64,000 nt of DNA, taken from positions 1,266,004 to 1,330,003 of the forward strand of contig NW_003314303.1 of assembly GCF_000143415.4 (NCBI RefSeq), written 5' to 3'. Position 1 is the first letter of the stretch. Every line of letters starts with the position of its first letter. The notes beneath the pieces are model-generated. The model made no database searches. It was not told where the DNA came from and saw nothing but the letters and a program-made list of their open reading frames with translations. Source of the DNA: Selaginella moellendorffii. Lineage: Eukaryota; Streptophyta; Lycopodiopsida; Selaginellales; Selaginellaceae. Both the position numbers and the translations under genes were made by a program. This document shows, piece after piece, positions 34,860 through 47,053 of the stretch.

Positions 34860-35330
34860 AGATTGTGTTTACAATTGATGTGTTAGTGGAAGATAATATG
34901 TTCACAAAAATGAACTACTGCTCACAAATGGAATTATTGTTGATGTGCTGGTAAAGGAGAAAGTATTCACAAATGGAGCTACTACAAATGTGTTGGTTTG
35001 AAGAGAAGGTGTTCATAAGTGGAGTTCCTGATGGATTTATAAATGTTGAGCATACTAAAAATATTGAAGAAAACCCCATTCATAATGGACATGATAAACA
35101 TAATGTGGATATGGTTTATAAGCCCAAAATGGATGATCTAGAGATAGTAAAGGAATCATTGTTTACAAGTGAAGTTCTTATTGAAATTGAAAAAGATTAT
35201 AAACAATGAGGACATGAAAATTGCTAAGGAGATAATATTGACAAATAGAGTAGAAATGTTAAGTGAAAATGGACTTGAAGAATTTTTCTAAAAATCTGGT
35301 GTTGAAAAAAAAAAAGACTATAAATCAAGC
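34860..35330 (+). repeat. Degenerate coding-like tandem repeats
   Basis: Translated in shifting plus frames, the segment repeats a phrase of the kind VDVLVKEKVFTNG: IDVLVEDNMFTK, VDVLVKEKVFTNG, EEKVFISGV, KESLFTSEV, KEIILTNRV. One frame stays open for 78 codons (34973-35209). Stops and frameshifts break the rest. Family unknown; perhaps a remnant of a repeat-containing gene or transposon ORF. Confidence 0.35.
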
Positions 35331-36239
35331 AATACAACATCAAAAGAGTCCATATATACTTGAGTGTATGTTTAATGACTTTATATGACCAATATATATT
35401 AGAAATATGTGGCAAGCCTGTTAGTCCACTTCCCTCAACCTAATTTAAGTGATAGAGGTAGTTCTAGAGGAAATTATGGCATACAAAAATCTAAAATATG
35501 CTATTTAATTTGAGGTTTCTTATATCTACTTTTAATGACTCATCTTTCCTGGAATAAATTAATTGAAAAGCATCCATGGCTTTCATCTTCATTCTTATGC
35601 ATATCAATGCCAAAAACCTCCTTGTTAGAACTAGATATGTATATGTTTTCCTATGTTTACCTTAAATTCCTCATCTTTCCTAGTAAGTGTTTTTTGGGAC
35701 CTCTATAATCAATAGCCTTACCATGAATGTTTATGCTTCATATAATTTATATTTATCAGTTTCAAAAAATTTATGAGGAAATAAAATTATGTCTTACATA
35801 TCTTATTGGGAATAAAAAATACTAAAGTAAATAGCACAATCCAGATTTAAATCTCCAACAACTTGCATAACAAAGAGTGCATAAAAGCAATGTTAATTCT
35901 TGAAAATGCACCCATTTTAAAGGATTATTTGGCTCAATAATTCTAGAACCACATTAGCACCTTAACATATGAATGCATAAAAATTTTAAATTTGTTGCAA
36001 ATATTCGTAAACCTTAGTAGTTTGAGCACTTTATTTTATGCCCATCTTATAATATTCAATAGTGATGATGTAAAGTTAAAGCCAAAATTAAATAGTCTTT
36101 TGTGTCAAAAAGATCAATGTACTCAAGCTTAAAGCTTATGCACTACATATAAAGCAATTCAATATTGGAATTTTAAGCCAAATTTATGATGTGTTGTATA
36201 ATAGATATTATATTATAAATATGAGAATTTTTATTAATT

Positions 36240-37030
36240 TTATTTGAAACATCCAAGATGATTTGTTGTGTGTGTAGCCCACCAAACTTTTTCATTATTT
36301 ATTATATAAGACACTAAATTAAAATTATTTAGTAATTTTAAATAAGTAAAAAAATAACAAAAAGGACTATTTGAGCAATATTTATTAATAGACCAAATTA
36401 CTATATTATTTTCAGTATATAATACAAGATTACCATCATTTTGAATTTTAAGAAAGCATAAACCATAATAAGTTTTTATATTGTCTGATTTCCATATTAA
36501 ATTTCTTTTAGAATAAAGTGAAACTTTGCAATTTGATTCAATTAGTAATATATTTTTTCCATTTGAAGATCTTAAAAATTGTCCAGTAAAAAGAATATTA
36601 TTTTTAAATCCAGCATTTAATGTTGTTAAACAGCTCTCTTGAATGAGTATAGTGTTATTTGATAAAAGTGAATCTAAGAGATTTTTATAAAAAAAGAAGG
36701 AATATTGAAGTTGGTAGTTAGGATTCATAATTCTACAAGAATTTGAACGTGCATTTCTTATAACATCTCTATAACCATTTATTATTCTATATAAACCATA
36801 ATATAAACTATTACCTGTTAAATCTTCCCTATCTATGTTAACACAATATCTATTAGGTACACGTTTAATTTGTGTAACAATAACGCCTCTTGATTAATAA
36901 TTATTTGAATTTCTTCTTCATTTAAAGTATTATTATTTCCCCAGGAAACGACTGTTGTTATCTGAATAAAAAAATATATGTTTAAAAATAAAATTTTAAA
37001 ATATATTAAAATTAAAACTAAGTTTTTCAT
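36240..37030 (-). CDS. Secreted bulb-type (GNA-like) mannose-lectin protein, AT-rich, with one frameshift
   Basis: Frame one (37030 leftward) starts with a strong signal peptide, continues through WGNNNTLNEEEIQ, and runs out of phase. From about 36,885 the next frame is open (GVIVTQIKRVPNRYC, then LYYGLYRIINGYRDVI) and runs into the lectin domain, ending at 36240. The domain reads FTGQFLRSS, LIESNCKVSLYSKRNLIW, GLCFLKIQNDGNLVLYTE, NNEKVWWATHT. The central site matches the mannose-binding consensus Q-x-D-x-N-x-V-x-Y; the two flanking sites are degenerate. The two cysteines (in SNC and GLC) occupy the GNA disulfide positions. Roughly 200 codons without a stop in such AT-rich DNA argues for recent or continued coding. 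The frameshift could be a sequencing error or a young disablement. The ~90 residues between signal peptide and lectin are unfamiliar to me. Confidence 0.6.
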
Positions 37031-37474
37031 TGATAAATTTTGAATATTTCAATTTTAATTGAAGGATTGTTTTAAAATAAGCATAACACTTTGAAATTTA
37101 TAATGACCTCACTTTTTCTAAAATAATTTTTAATTGTAGGATAATTATTATTAAATTATTATAATTTTATTACATAGTTTGTAATTTTGGAATTAAATTT
37201 TGTATTTTGAACTATAGAATTATTCTAAGGATTGTGATTATTTTTAGATAGATTCCTTAGTTTTCGAGTTTTTTTATATATTATTATTACATAATGGAAT
37301 ATTTATAACAGTTGGATTCTTAAAGGCTATTTTCCAAGAATAGGCTTGGACATTTTCACCTCTGGTAATGTTTTTATTTTAAGATTTGCCAAAGGGGCCA
37401 TAATTTTTGAACAAAATGGCTGAAGAAGTGCTGTGATCTCAACTTCTGTCATCCCTTCATTATCTAAGCTTAAA

Positions 37475-38200
37475 TTATATGATCTTTGTAGAAACTATGT
37501 CCATCTTGTTAGATAGAGCTCACAACCACATTCTAACAACTCTAGCACACAAACAAGCTGGATTTACATTGACTCGATTGGCAATTGTCCACAAATTCCT
37601 CCAGCGCTTCTTGCTTCTTCCTGAAACGCATTCCTCCACAAAGCTCGAGGCAAACCTAGAACAAGTGCACTGGGAAACGCCATGGCCTGAAGTGACCCCA
37701 TGGGATGGTGGAGCCAGTCCGTGTTCTTGGCAACCGCATCCAAGATATCCTCCAGGACGTCCTGTTGAGCGCTGGGAGACCACCACAGGTCCCAGCCTCA
37801 GTGAAACCCAGCGCTAGAGCCGGGCTAGAGCTCGGTTGCATTCGCTCAGCTGCTAGATTCAAGATGGCAGATCACGCCCGCGTCTTTGGAGAAGCTGTAG
37901 CAGCCAACCCAGTCGGGCGAGACGCACTGAAGAGACCAGAAGGCCCATACAATCAGTGGAGAAACGAGCCATCCTTCGTCTTGTAGATTGCCTGCAGGAA
38001 GAGCCACCAATGCGCTCCACCGTGCGTTGCCACAACATGGAAGTTTTGCTAGCGATCCAGCTCCATCTCCCGCGTGATAAACTTGTAGTTGGGATGGATC
38101 CAGAGCGACTTGTACGCTAGGCCAAGAACACCACCTTTCTCTGGCGTAGCATGACAGGCTCACATCCAGATACATACACATTCCGACCCTTCTTCCAGAA
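37475..38200 (-). pseudogene. Decayed protein-coding segment of unrecognised family
   Basis: G+C returns to gene-like levels. On the minus strand, 38140-37900 translates in one frame as GGVLGLAYKSLWIHPNYKF, ITREMELD, a stop, then NFHVVATHGGAHWWLFLQAI and more, with further stops. Other frames (for example around 37,862-37,660) are open but look out of phase. The amino-acid composition looks like a former enzyme, but I cannot name it. It lies directly downstream of the OPR gene, in the same orientation. Confidence 0.3.
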
Positions 38201-38211
38201 ACTTTCAAAGT

Positions 38212-38243
38212 GTACGTTCACTCTTTTGGATCACCTCTCTTGG

Positions 38244-38255
<12 letters not shown>
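38212..38255. repeat. Short repeat shared with 30796-30833, supplying the OPR stop codon
   Basis: The 44-bp segment ends TTGGCTAAAGTTTGCT like its partner. On the minus strand its CTTTAG provides the last codon and stop of the OPR reading frame, next to a (TTC)n microsatellite at 38274-38300. Confidence 0.6.
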
Positions 38256-39572
<1,317 letters not shown>

Positions 39573-39587
39573 TGCCTCCCGCTTCTG

Positions 39588-39645
39588 GCTCTCAAGATTG
39601 GACGATTCTGGCTCTCAAGATTGAACGATTCTGGCTCTCTGCAAA
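39588..39645. repeat. 27-bp tandem repeat, 2.3 copies, upstream of OPR
   Basis: The unit TTCTGGCTCTCAAGATTG plus nine bases (one G/A difference) occurs twice, followed by a third partial copy. It sits in the OPR 5' region, just past the start codon. Confidence 0.6.
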
Positions 39646-39853
39646 AGTGAAGAACGCATCCAAACAAGCTTATTGTATTCTTCCCTCCATGACTTCCTCA
39701 GCGCGTGCTTAGCGCATCCGATACTTGCGATACGTGCCACGGTGATGCCGATGCTTGCGAGGAAGATTAAAATGCGGTGAGATTGGAAGAGCCAAAGACT
39801 TGGTAGATCTGTGCCAGCTTGAGTGAGAAGAAGAAACAGAAAAAGCGACGTCT

Positions 39854-42800
39854 TTACCTTTGTGTGACGTACGGCCTGTCAAACAGTGGCACCGGACGCG
39901 CTTGAGTAATCATTTCACACCTCAGTGCTCTCACGAATCTCTCTTCTTCCTCCTGCCATCATAAATCAGTACTAGCATCTCATCGCGAGAATCTGGCTTA
40001 CCTTTCTCGCTAATTCCAGCTCTTCCTTTAGTTGTTTATACATGCTTTGTTTCTCGACAATCTGAACGTGTAACTTGCTGAGCATTAATAAAGCATGTAG
40101 GAAAGCCGACCTTCTTTTCAAATGCTGCACGTTGGATAGCCCGATTGTCAGCTTTGAGATTGAACTCCTTTATTTCAGTCAGAGGCTTTCTGGATCTTCC
40201 AGGGACAAATACTGCACCACTGTTGGCAGGAAGAAGGTTAAGAATGGAAACATGAAACTGACTGTAGTAGGCGAAAGTAGTAGAGCGTAGCAGAGGTACC
40301 TGCAGCTTCTTGGTTGGGCTCGAAATCTAGACAACTCTGCCCTTTGCTTATCCGCTCTAGCGCGATCTTCAGCTAAGCGTTGCACTTCCTGTTCATGCCT
40401 CGTTAAACTCTCAAGCCGAAACGGTTCTGGTCTTGTGCATGGCTTCTGAGCTGGTTTTGCAGGTACCTATGGCACAAAGAATGAATCTGTCAGGCTTGAT
40501 TGAGAATGAACGTACGTTTGGAAAATCCGTTGTGAACGGCAGCAAATTCGCTTTCGGGATTCTTGACAACGTTTCGGACGTCATCTCTTTCGAAAGTTCT
40601 TCCATAAACTTCCCCATCTTAGCCGAGCCTCGTTCCTGCAGATCAAAGCTAACACTAGTGAAGAATTATGCAACCAAACCTCTGTCAGAAGATGGAAAGG
40701 TTTTGCGATTGTTTTTCCTCGGATTGGACGAGGATGCGAGTCAAGAGAAAGCTGTCACAAGGTAGAATAATATAGTTATACTCTTTTAAGCGAGAACTTA
40801 CCCTCCTGAAACCTTTAAGAACTTCTCGATGACATCTTTCCTTTGTGGCAAAATTAAACTCCTAGAAAGTTGCAAACAGAAGCTTGGTTGAAAGTAACAA
40901 GTTGACTTACCAATGGAACTGTCACATGACGTTTCTGATGTCGATAAATCCCCAAATCTCCTCGGCTCTCAAAAACCTGCAACAAGTCGATGTGAATGTG
41001 AAACAAGACCAGGAAATGACGACCTTTTTGTTGAGTGGCAGTGCCTTGAACTTTGGAACTTTAGCTCGCTCATCTTGTACCAGTTCGTCGCTGCTTTTGG
41101 CCCTGAAAGAAGACTAGTAAAATGTGAGACTCTTAAGAGAAAGTAAGATACCTTGGCCGATCTGGTATGGATATATGACCCGCAGGAGCAGACTTGCGTC
41201 TTTGCTTCTTCTTTGTTGAGAGCTGAGGAGACAACAAATTGTTTTCAAATCGGACAAATAACAACAACAAACTTACGTTCAAAGGCTGCTCCACACACTT
41301 TAGAGAAGTATGCTGCATAGCACGCTCGTTCGTTTTCAGATTGAATTCCTGTAGAACATTTGTCGACATAGCGAAGTCTTATATTTTCGTATACCTGAAA
41401 TCGTGGTAACTCAGGAGTACTTCTCGGGAAAGCAGGCAAAGTCGGGGCTTGAAGGATCTGTGAACATTAAATGCGAGAATTTTCATCATGAGAAGTCTTA
41501 CTTTCTTATTTGCGGGGCGTGCTTTGAACTTTGGCATTTTAGAAAGAATTTCTTCCTCGAGCTCGGTAGCGCTCTTTACCCTGGTAAGACGATACGAATT
41601 GGTCTTATCAAGCGATGTCAAAGAACGGGCAAAACAACTAGCCTCGGAGGTCGTGATCGAGAAGAAGTTTCGAGTTCTGGATCCTTTGGCCTTGACAATG
41701 TCAATTTTGGTTTCTGATTTAATAGGACGTTAGAAATTAAAATGTAAAATATGGTCTCACATTTTGCTTCTGAAAGGGTGCAGGTGTTCTAAGGTGAAAC
41801 CGTTGAACTTGTTCAGCCACTGATACGAAATCGCCCATCTGAAGGAGATCGCGTCAAACTTTAGACATACCAATATTAAAAAATCACCTTTGAAACACTG
41901 TCATGTCCTCCTTTTCTATGCATTTGTGCTCTCTTGTCCGTTGAAAGCTGAAATGTTTGAGGAACGGTTGGAGCAGGCGTATACTTATGCGCCTGCGCCT
42001 ACAATGTTGGCTTAGTTTTGAAACAACTAAAATGCATAGAACTTTCACCTGCTTTTGTCCTCCATCTAGTTTTCGTCTTTTACAGGAATTTCCTTGAGGT
42101 GTTGGGGCTGTTTGTTGCTTGGCAATGGCTTTCTTCTTTTTTGTAGTATCGTGAGTATGCCTGCAAGCATAGAAATCAAGCGTCGATTTAAATATTTCCA
42201 GTTTCATAGAAGATTACGTACCTTTTCATTTGTTTTTTCACAACGGCTGGTTCCCATAATCTCTTGGCAGGAAAATCTGCAGTCAAACCTGGTTGCATCC
42301 TGGCAGAATCTTCCGGCACTTCATTGCTGCCAGTATCCGCGCTTACTATGACTTCATTTTTCTCGGGCGTTGAGAGATCTATCACCTCTGGCAAATCTGA
42401 ACCAGCAGCTGCAACAGAACAAAAACGTCCAAGTTGAACATGATAAATCCTACTCACCCAGAGAAGTCGTCGTGGCTGTAGTGTCCGTTGTCTGGCTGTC
42501 TAATCGGATCAAAAGCTTCAACTTCCTGTAAAAGTCGTGAGAAACAACAAGTCAAATTGCTGATAGCTTTACAGTTGCTCGTCTCTATCCGGATGTGTGA
42601 TCTGGATCGAAATTAACATCACGTGTTAGGAAAAATCGTCGGAAACATTGTCTTTTTATCAGCCATCACAGACCTGGTCTTGTTTGGAGTCGGAGAATGG
42701 ACAAGCTGTTAGAAGGAAATACCACACTATATTAATAACACAAGAAAAAAAGATGGAGGAACTTACGTGATGGCTCGTAACCAGCAGCGATTTCAAACCA

Positions 42801-42932
42801 CCTCTCCACGGCTCGGACCTGTTCTTCAGTCTCATCCACGCAGAAATCGAAAAATTGCGGGGCACAAAACTCGTAGCAAATGTCGTGGCAGCTCAAGGGA
42901 GGCATCGGTAACACCATCGCCATTGCCGCCAT
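39854..42932 (-). CDS. TPX2: TPX2 (targeting protein for Xklp2) spindle assembly factor, many exons
   Basis: The N-terminal exon (42932-42767) encodes YEFCAPQFFDFCVDETEEQVRAVERWFEIAAGYEPS. This is the plant TPX2 signature that links to the Aurora-binding region. The centre contains basic, low-complexity exons (KKKKAIAKQQTAP, KRRKLDGG). The C-terminal exons carry TPX2-domain text: LTEIKEFNLKADNRAIQRAAFEKK, YKQLKEELELARKEEERFVRALR, and the end RPVPLFDRPYVTQR before TAA. TPX2 activates Aurora kinase and nucleates spindle microtubules around chromosomes. The gene is cut into roughly twenty short exons with ~55-nt introns, many of which I did not trace base by base. It lies head to head with nothing; its stop is 282 bp from the OPR start. 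Confidence 0.85.
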
Positions 42933-43810
42933 GCCAAAGAATCCAAAGCTCCAATGCACTCTAATCCTAGGGTCACACCGATCGCGCCATTCTTTGGTCA
43001 CATTCTTGGATTTCTTGGAATTGCTCCACAATATGTCGGCGATCGAGAGGATTCTTGCTCACCGCTGCGATCAAAACCCCGATTCAACGAGGCGCGCGCA
43101 AAGATTGAGAGACGAGAAGAGAGATCGGGAGGGAGATTTCAAGAACACTCACCAGGATCACCGCCATCGCCCCACAACGCCGAGAATTAGGGGTTCACCA
43201 CCCGAAACTCCTGCGATATTCACAGCATCACCTGGCAGCGCCAGCGTTAGATTCTCTACTCAAGAGAAAAATATTCCCATGTGAAAGGCATATTCTACTA
43301 TACTAAGAATATTCTAGATTTTAAATTCAAATTCATTTTCTTATTTTCTTACCGCCCACGAGCGTCGACTCGACCAAATCCGGGGAGACACGTGCAAGAA
43401 AGTGAAGCCGCGAAGAAGCTAGTCTCCATTAATGAAGGAAGCTGCGCGGTTTGTCCGATTAAGCCAATTCGCTACGTGCTACCATGCCTTGCTCGTTCGT
43501 CAACTCGTCAAACAAAGAGTGCTGTGTGTGTGGCGGCATATCCACCTAACGCGGTACAACGCACCGTTCCCCGCACGGTACACCAACCTCCCACCAGACC
43601 GCGCGGTCGTTTCGGGCGCCGCGCGCTCTAAAGGAAGCTAGTAGCGGCGCAGCCAGGCCCCACTATAGCGCCCGACCGGACCCAGCGGCGCCGCCGTAGT
43701 CCACGGGTCAATCTCCTTGCTTTATAATCTCTCTTCTCTTCTTCCCCAGAGATAGAAGGCTCTCACTCTCTCTCTCTTCTTCTGGAACTTCTCCGCTATA
43801 GCAGGAGCGC

Positions 43811-44947
43811 ATGGAGCTCTCGATCGAGAAACTGAGATCGCCCAGGCGGAGATCATCGTTCTCGAGTAGCTTCTTCCCGGAGGATCAAGCTAGCAGCGCT
43901 TGCTCCACCCCATTCGTGAGCGCCCCCTCCAGTCCCCGCTACTACTACAGCGCGCCACCGAGTCCTCCTCCTCTCAGGCATGATCTAGGCGGAGCGGAGG
44001 CGGCGGTGCCTTTCTCCTGGGAGGAGCGTCCAGGAACTCCAAAGTCATCATCGCCAACTTCTTCTTCCAGGACGACGATGAAGAACTCGGTGGATCATCT
44101 GGCAGCCATGGGAATGGGATTCCACTTCAGTGCTCCGGTGAGCCCCCAGCGAGGAGAATTCGACCACCAGGTGAATGGAGGATTGATCGACGAGTTTGAG
44201 TTTAGCTCCGCCAGGATATCTGACGCCGACTCGGTAGTCTCCCACGCCGATGAGCTCTTCTTCCAAGGACAGATCCTTCCACTCACGCTTCCCAGCCGCT
44301 TACAGCACCACAAGTCCATCTCTCTTCAGCTCCAGGATTTTAGTCCACGGACGAGTGATGTCTTTAGCCCCGGAGCAGCGCTGTCCAGCCACCAGCTTCC
44401 ATCTCCAAAACCGCTGCTCAAGTCACCACCCCGGCTATCCTCGCCTTTGCAATCTCCGCATCGATCCAGGTCGCCGTCCAAGCTTGCGAAGGTTGGCTTC
44501 CCTGACGAGAATAGTTTTAGGAGCCGGTCTCGTCATCCTCCACCATCGTCTCCACGGAGAAGCTTGCGAGAGTTGCTCCACCTCAGCGTGAGCACCAAGT
44601 TCGCCATCCTCAAGCCTTCCGACAGCCGGAGTGGCAGCAAGTCTTCATCTGGAACCGACAGTAGAAGTGGCAGTCTCAAGTCCTCTGGAACTGACAGTAG
44701 AAGCTCCAGCAACTCCTCGTCGTCTCAGAGGTTCTCCAACTCGAGGAGCTCGTCCGTTTCATCGAGCGGCGCGTCCAGGCAAGTCACTCCTGTGTCCTCG
44801 CGGGAGCTGCTCCAGAATTACAGCAAGAATCACAAGCCACAAGAATTGAGAAGGAAGACGTTGCTACCTTACAGCCAGGGTCTTCTAGGATGTCTCAGCT
44901 GCCTCACGGTGCCGTCCCTCCGACGCGTCCAGGATCTCGACTATTAA
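43811..44947 (+). CDS. Ser/Pro-rich plant protein with SWEERPGTPK motif, function unknown
   Basis: An intronless frame of 378 residues, very rich in Ser and Pro. Two plant-specific motifs stand out: VPFSWEERPGTPK at residues 66-78, and HADELFFQGQILPLTLP near residue 145. Both recur in plant proteins annotated DUF688/DUF1645-like or as membrane-associated kinase regulators. A Ser repeat (SDSRSGSKSSSGTDSRSGSLKSSG) and a C-terminal LLGCLSCLTVPS patch, possibly lipid-modified, follow. No enzymatic domain. The 5' leader at 43,740-43,800 is a CT-rich tract typical of plant promoters. Scaffold or kinase-regulator function is only a guess. Confidence 0.75.
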   Translation: MELSIEKLRSPRRRSSFSSSFFPEDQASSACSTPFVSAPSSPRYYYSAPPSPPPLRHDLGGAEAAVPFSWEERPGTPKSSSPTSSSRTTMKNSVDHLAAMGMGFHFSAPVSPQRGEFDHQVNGGLIDEFEFSSARISDADSVVSHADELFFQGQILPLTLPSRLQHHKSISLQLQDFSPRTSDVFSPGAALSSHQLPSPKPLLKSPPRLSSPLQSPHRSRSPSKLAKVGFPDENSFRSRSRHPPPSSPRRSLRELLHLSVSTKFAILKPSDSRSGSKSSSGTDSRSGSLKSSGTDSRSSSNSSSSQRFSNSRSSSVSSSGASRQVTPVSSRELLQNYSKNHKPQELRRKTLLPYSQGLLGCLSCLTVPSLRRVQDLDY

Positions 44948-45174
44948 AGTGGAAAAACGATGAACACGTTTGGTTTGGAAAAGAATACTTAATGGATCAC
45001 TTACTGGATCGGAGGAACAAAGAAAAAAAAGGCTGTTTTGTTGCAGTAGCTAGATGCCGCACGAACGAATGCCCCTGTAAAGAAAAATGCCTGACAGTTT
45101 GTAATAGAAAAGCGAGCACGATGCACGCACAAGGAAAAAAAAAAGAAGAAAGCCTTACCAGTGAATATTCTGAT

Positions 45175-46759
45175 TCATCTTGCTTTTCTCTTTCTTGGGT
45201 TCGTGTCCCGGACGTAAGAAGTCACTGGTTTCGGTAAAGCAACTCCAGCACTCCGGGAGAGTTGAGCAAGCTGTTGAAAAAGGGCTTTGCTTTCGTTGTT
45301 GATGAAAGCAATCGCAGTACCCGGCTCATCCAATCTCGACGCTCTCCCGAGCTGATGAGTGTACTCCTGGACAGTGTTTGGCATGTCGAAGATGATCACC
45401 TGCGTGGCTCTGAGAAGATCCAACCCCCGCCCCAAAACTCCTGTAGCAACGATCACGTCCAAGCTCCCAACCAGGAAGCTTTTCAGCACCTCACGCCTCT
45501 CCTTCATTGCCTTGTGCCCGTGCAGCGAAGCGCACCGCAACTTCGTCACCTTGGAGATGGCGTCGCCCAAAAGCTCCGCTCCAAGTCTAGAGTTCACAAA
45601 CACCACACCTGGCGGCTGGAAGCGCGAAGAACTCTGAAGAATGTCAAACAACTTCTTCTTCTTGTTCTTCGTTTCCACCCAGACAACCGTCTGCTGCACG
45701 GCACCAGTGGGAGCACCCGGCGGACCCGCGGAGATGACCATCAAACTCTTCGCGATCGACGTCGCAAACTTCTCGATCTCGGGAGGAACAGTAGCCGAGA
45801 AAAGCATCATCTGCGGGGTCGGGAGAGCCCGGACGATCTGCATGACTTGCTCACGGAAGCCCCGTTCCAACATGCAGTCCACTTCGTCGAGCACGAGCAC
45901 GGAAACTTTGGCCAAGTTGACGTCCTCGTGCCTGGAAAGCACGTCCAAAAGCCTGCCTGGAGTCCCCACAATGAGCTCCACTCCCTTCCTGATCCTATAC
46001 ACTTGCTGCGGCATCACATCTCCCCCGACCACCAGCGCGGTTTTGAAAGGCAGGCCCTTGGCGAGAATCTTAGCGTGGTCCTCCACCTGCGAGCTTAGCT
46101 CCCTTGTCGGCGTCAAGACCATGGCGAGCGGAGGACGAGACGTCTCGTCGTCCTCGTCCGGACCTCCTCTCCGGATCTTACAGCACCTGGCGATGATCGG
46201 CAGTAGAAAGCTCAGCGTTTTCCCGGATCCGGTGTGGGACGAGACGAGCAAGTCGCGGCCTGCGAGAGCTGCTGGGAGAACTTGCATCTGGATTGGAGTG
46301 GGAGCCTCGTAGCCAGCGCTTGACAAGTTCTCCATGAGCCTGGGAGCGAAGCCACACTGTCCAAAGTCAAGGATGGGAGGACGTGGCGGAGCTCCTCCTT
46401 CTCCGCGGACCGAGACACCGATGCTTTCTCTCAGAGCTAGAGCATCCTGGATCGAAAGACCGCCTGTGATGGATTCCTGGTCGATCTCCCACTGCTCGTT
46501 CCTAGCCTTATGAGAATTCGAAGTGAGTTCTTTGTACCTGACCACCACCTTCTTGCATTCCAGGCTACACACATCGTCCCCGGTCTCGTCGCAAATGTAC
46601 TCCCCAAATCGCTCACACACGGCGCATCGCGGCTCGCCATCGCCGGCATTTCGCTGCTCCACGCACCGCTCCTTGACGGGCTCGCCATCGACCTCTTCTA
46701 CCAAAACCAGAGAAATTTCTTTGGAAAACCGATCCAATCCCACCGGCGCTTACCTTCAT
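45175..46759 (-). CDS. RH41: DEAD-box RNA helicase 41 with HIT-type zinc finger, 2 exons
   Basis: The long exon 46692-45175 encodes a HIT zinc finger (CAVCERFGEYICDETGDDVCSLEC) and a helicase core: Q motif region (CGFAPRLMENLSSAGYEAPTPIQ), Walker A SHTGSGKT, PTRELSSQ, TPGRLLDV, DEVD instead of DEAD (residues ~271-274), SAT, and HQLGRASR. DEVD with an N-terminal HIT finger is the hallmark of the RH41 group. That exon has no ATG before the finger. Splicing a 6-nt exon ATGAAG (46759-46754, donor GTAAGC) to the acceptor at 46693 gives MKVDGEPVKERC and a 507-residue protein through a 61-nt intron, so I chose this start. Predicted role: ATP-dependent RNA unwinding, probably nuclear. Substrate unknown. 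Confidence 0.88.
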
Positions 46760-47053
46760 GATGCTCCTCCTGCGCCGCCGAGACGAGATCCCTCCTCCCG
46801 AGCGCCGGAACGCGCGATGGATCTCCGCGCGCCGCTAGACAGCGTGGGAGGAACATAGCACATAGAAAACCCTAATTTCTCACTCCAATTAAAACTAAGT
46901 ATACATACAGTTAGCTCGCAATCGTCCACCATAGCCAAGCCTTCGGACCTTCCACCGGAATTCTTCCAGTCTCGCCCAAGGAGCTCTTTGCGAGAGAGCT
47001 CCTCCTCGTCTTGGTGCTTGCTAGTTAAATGATCTTCCGGGGCTTCGTTATTG

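Larger units (their letters stand above)
31860..37470. other. AT-rich island of decayed repeats
   Basis: Base composition drops sharply, to roughly a quarter to a third G+C by eye, compared with over half in the genes on either side. It contains a decayed LTR (32932-33114), coding-like degenerate repeats (34,860-35,330) and a lectin-like frame (36240-37030). Outside those I see no gene. The LTR copy here differs from GC-richer copies elsewhere in the window mainly by C-to-T and G-to-A changes, as expected from deamination of methylated cytosines. Confidence 0.6.
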
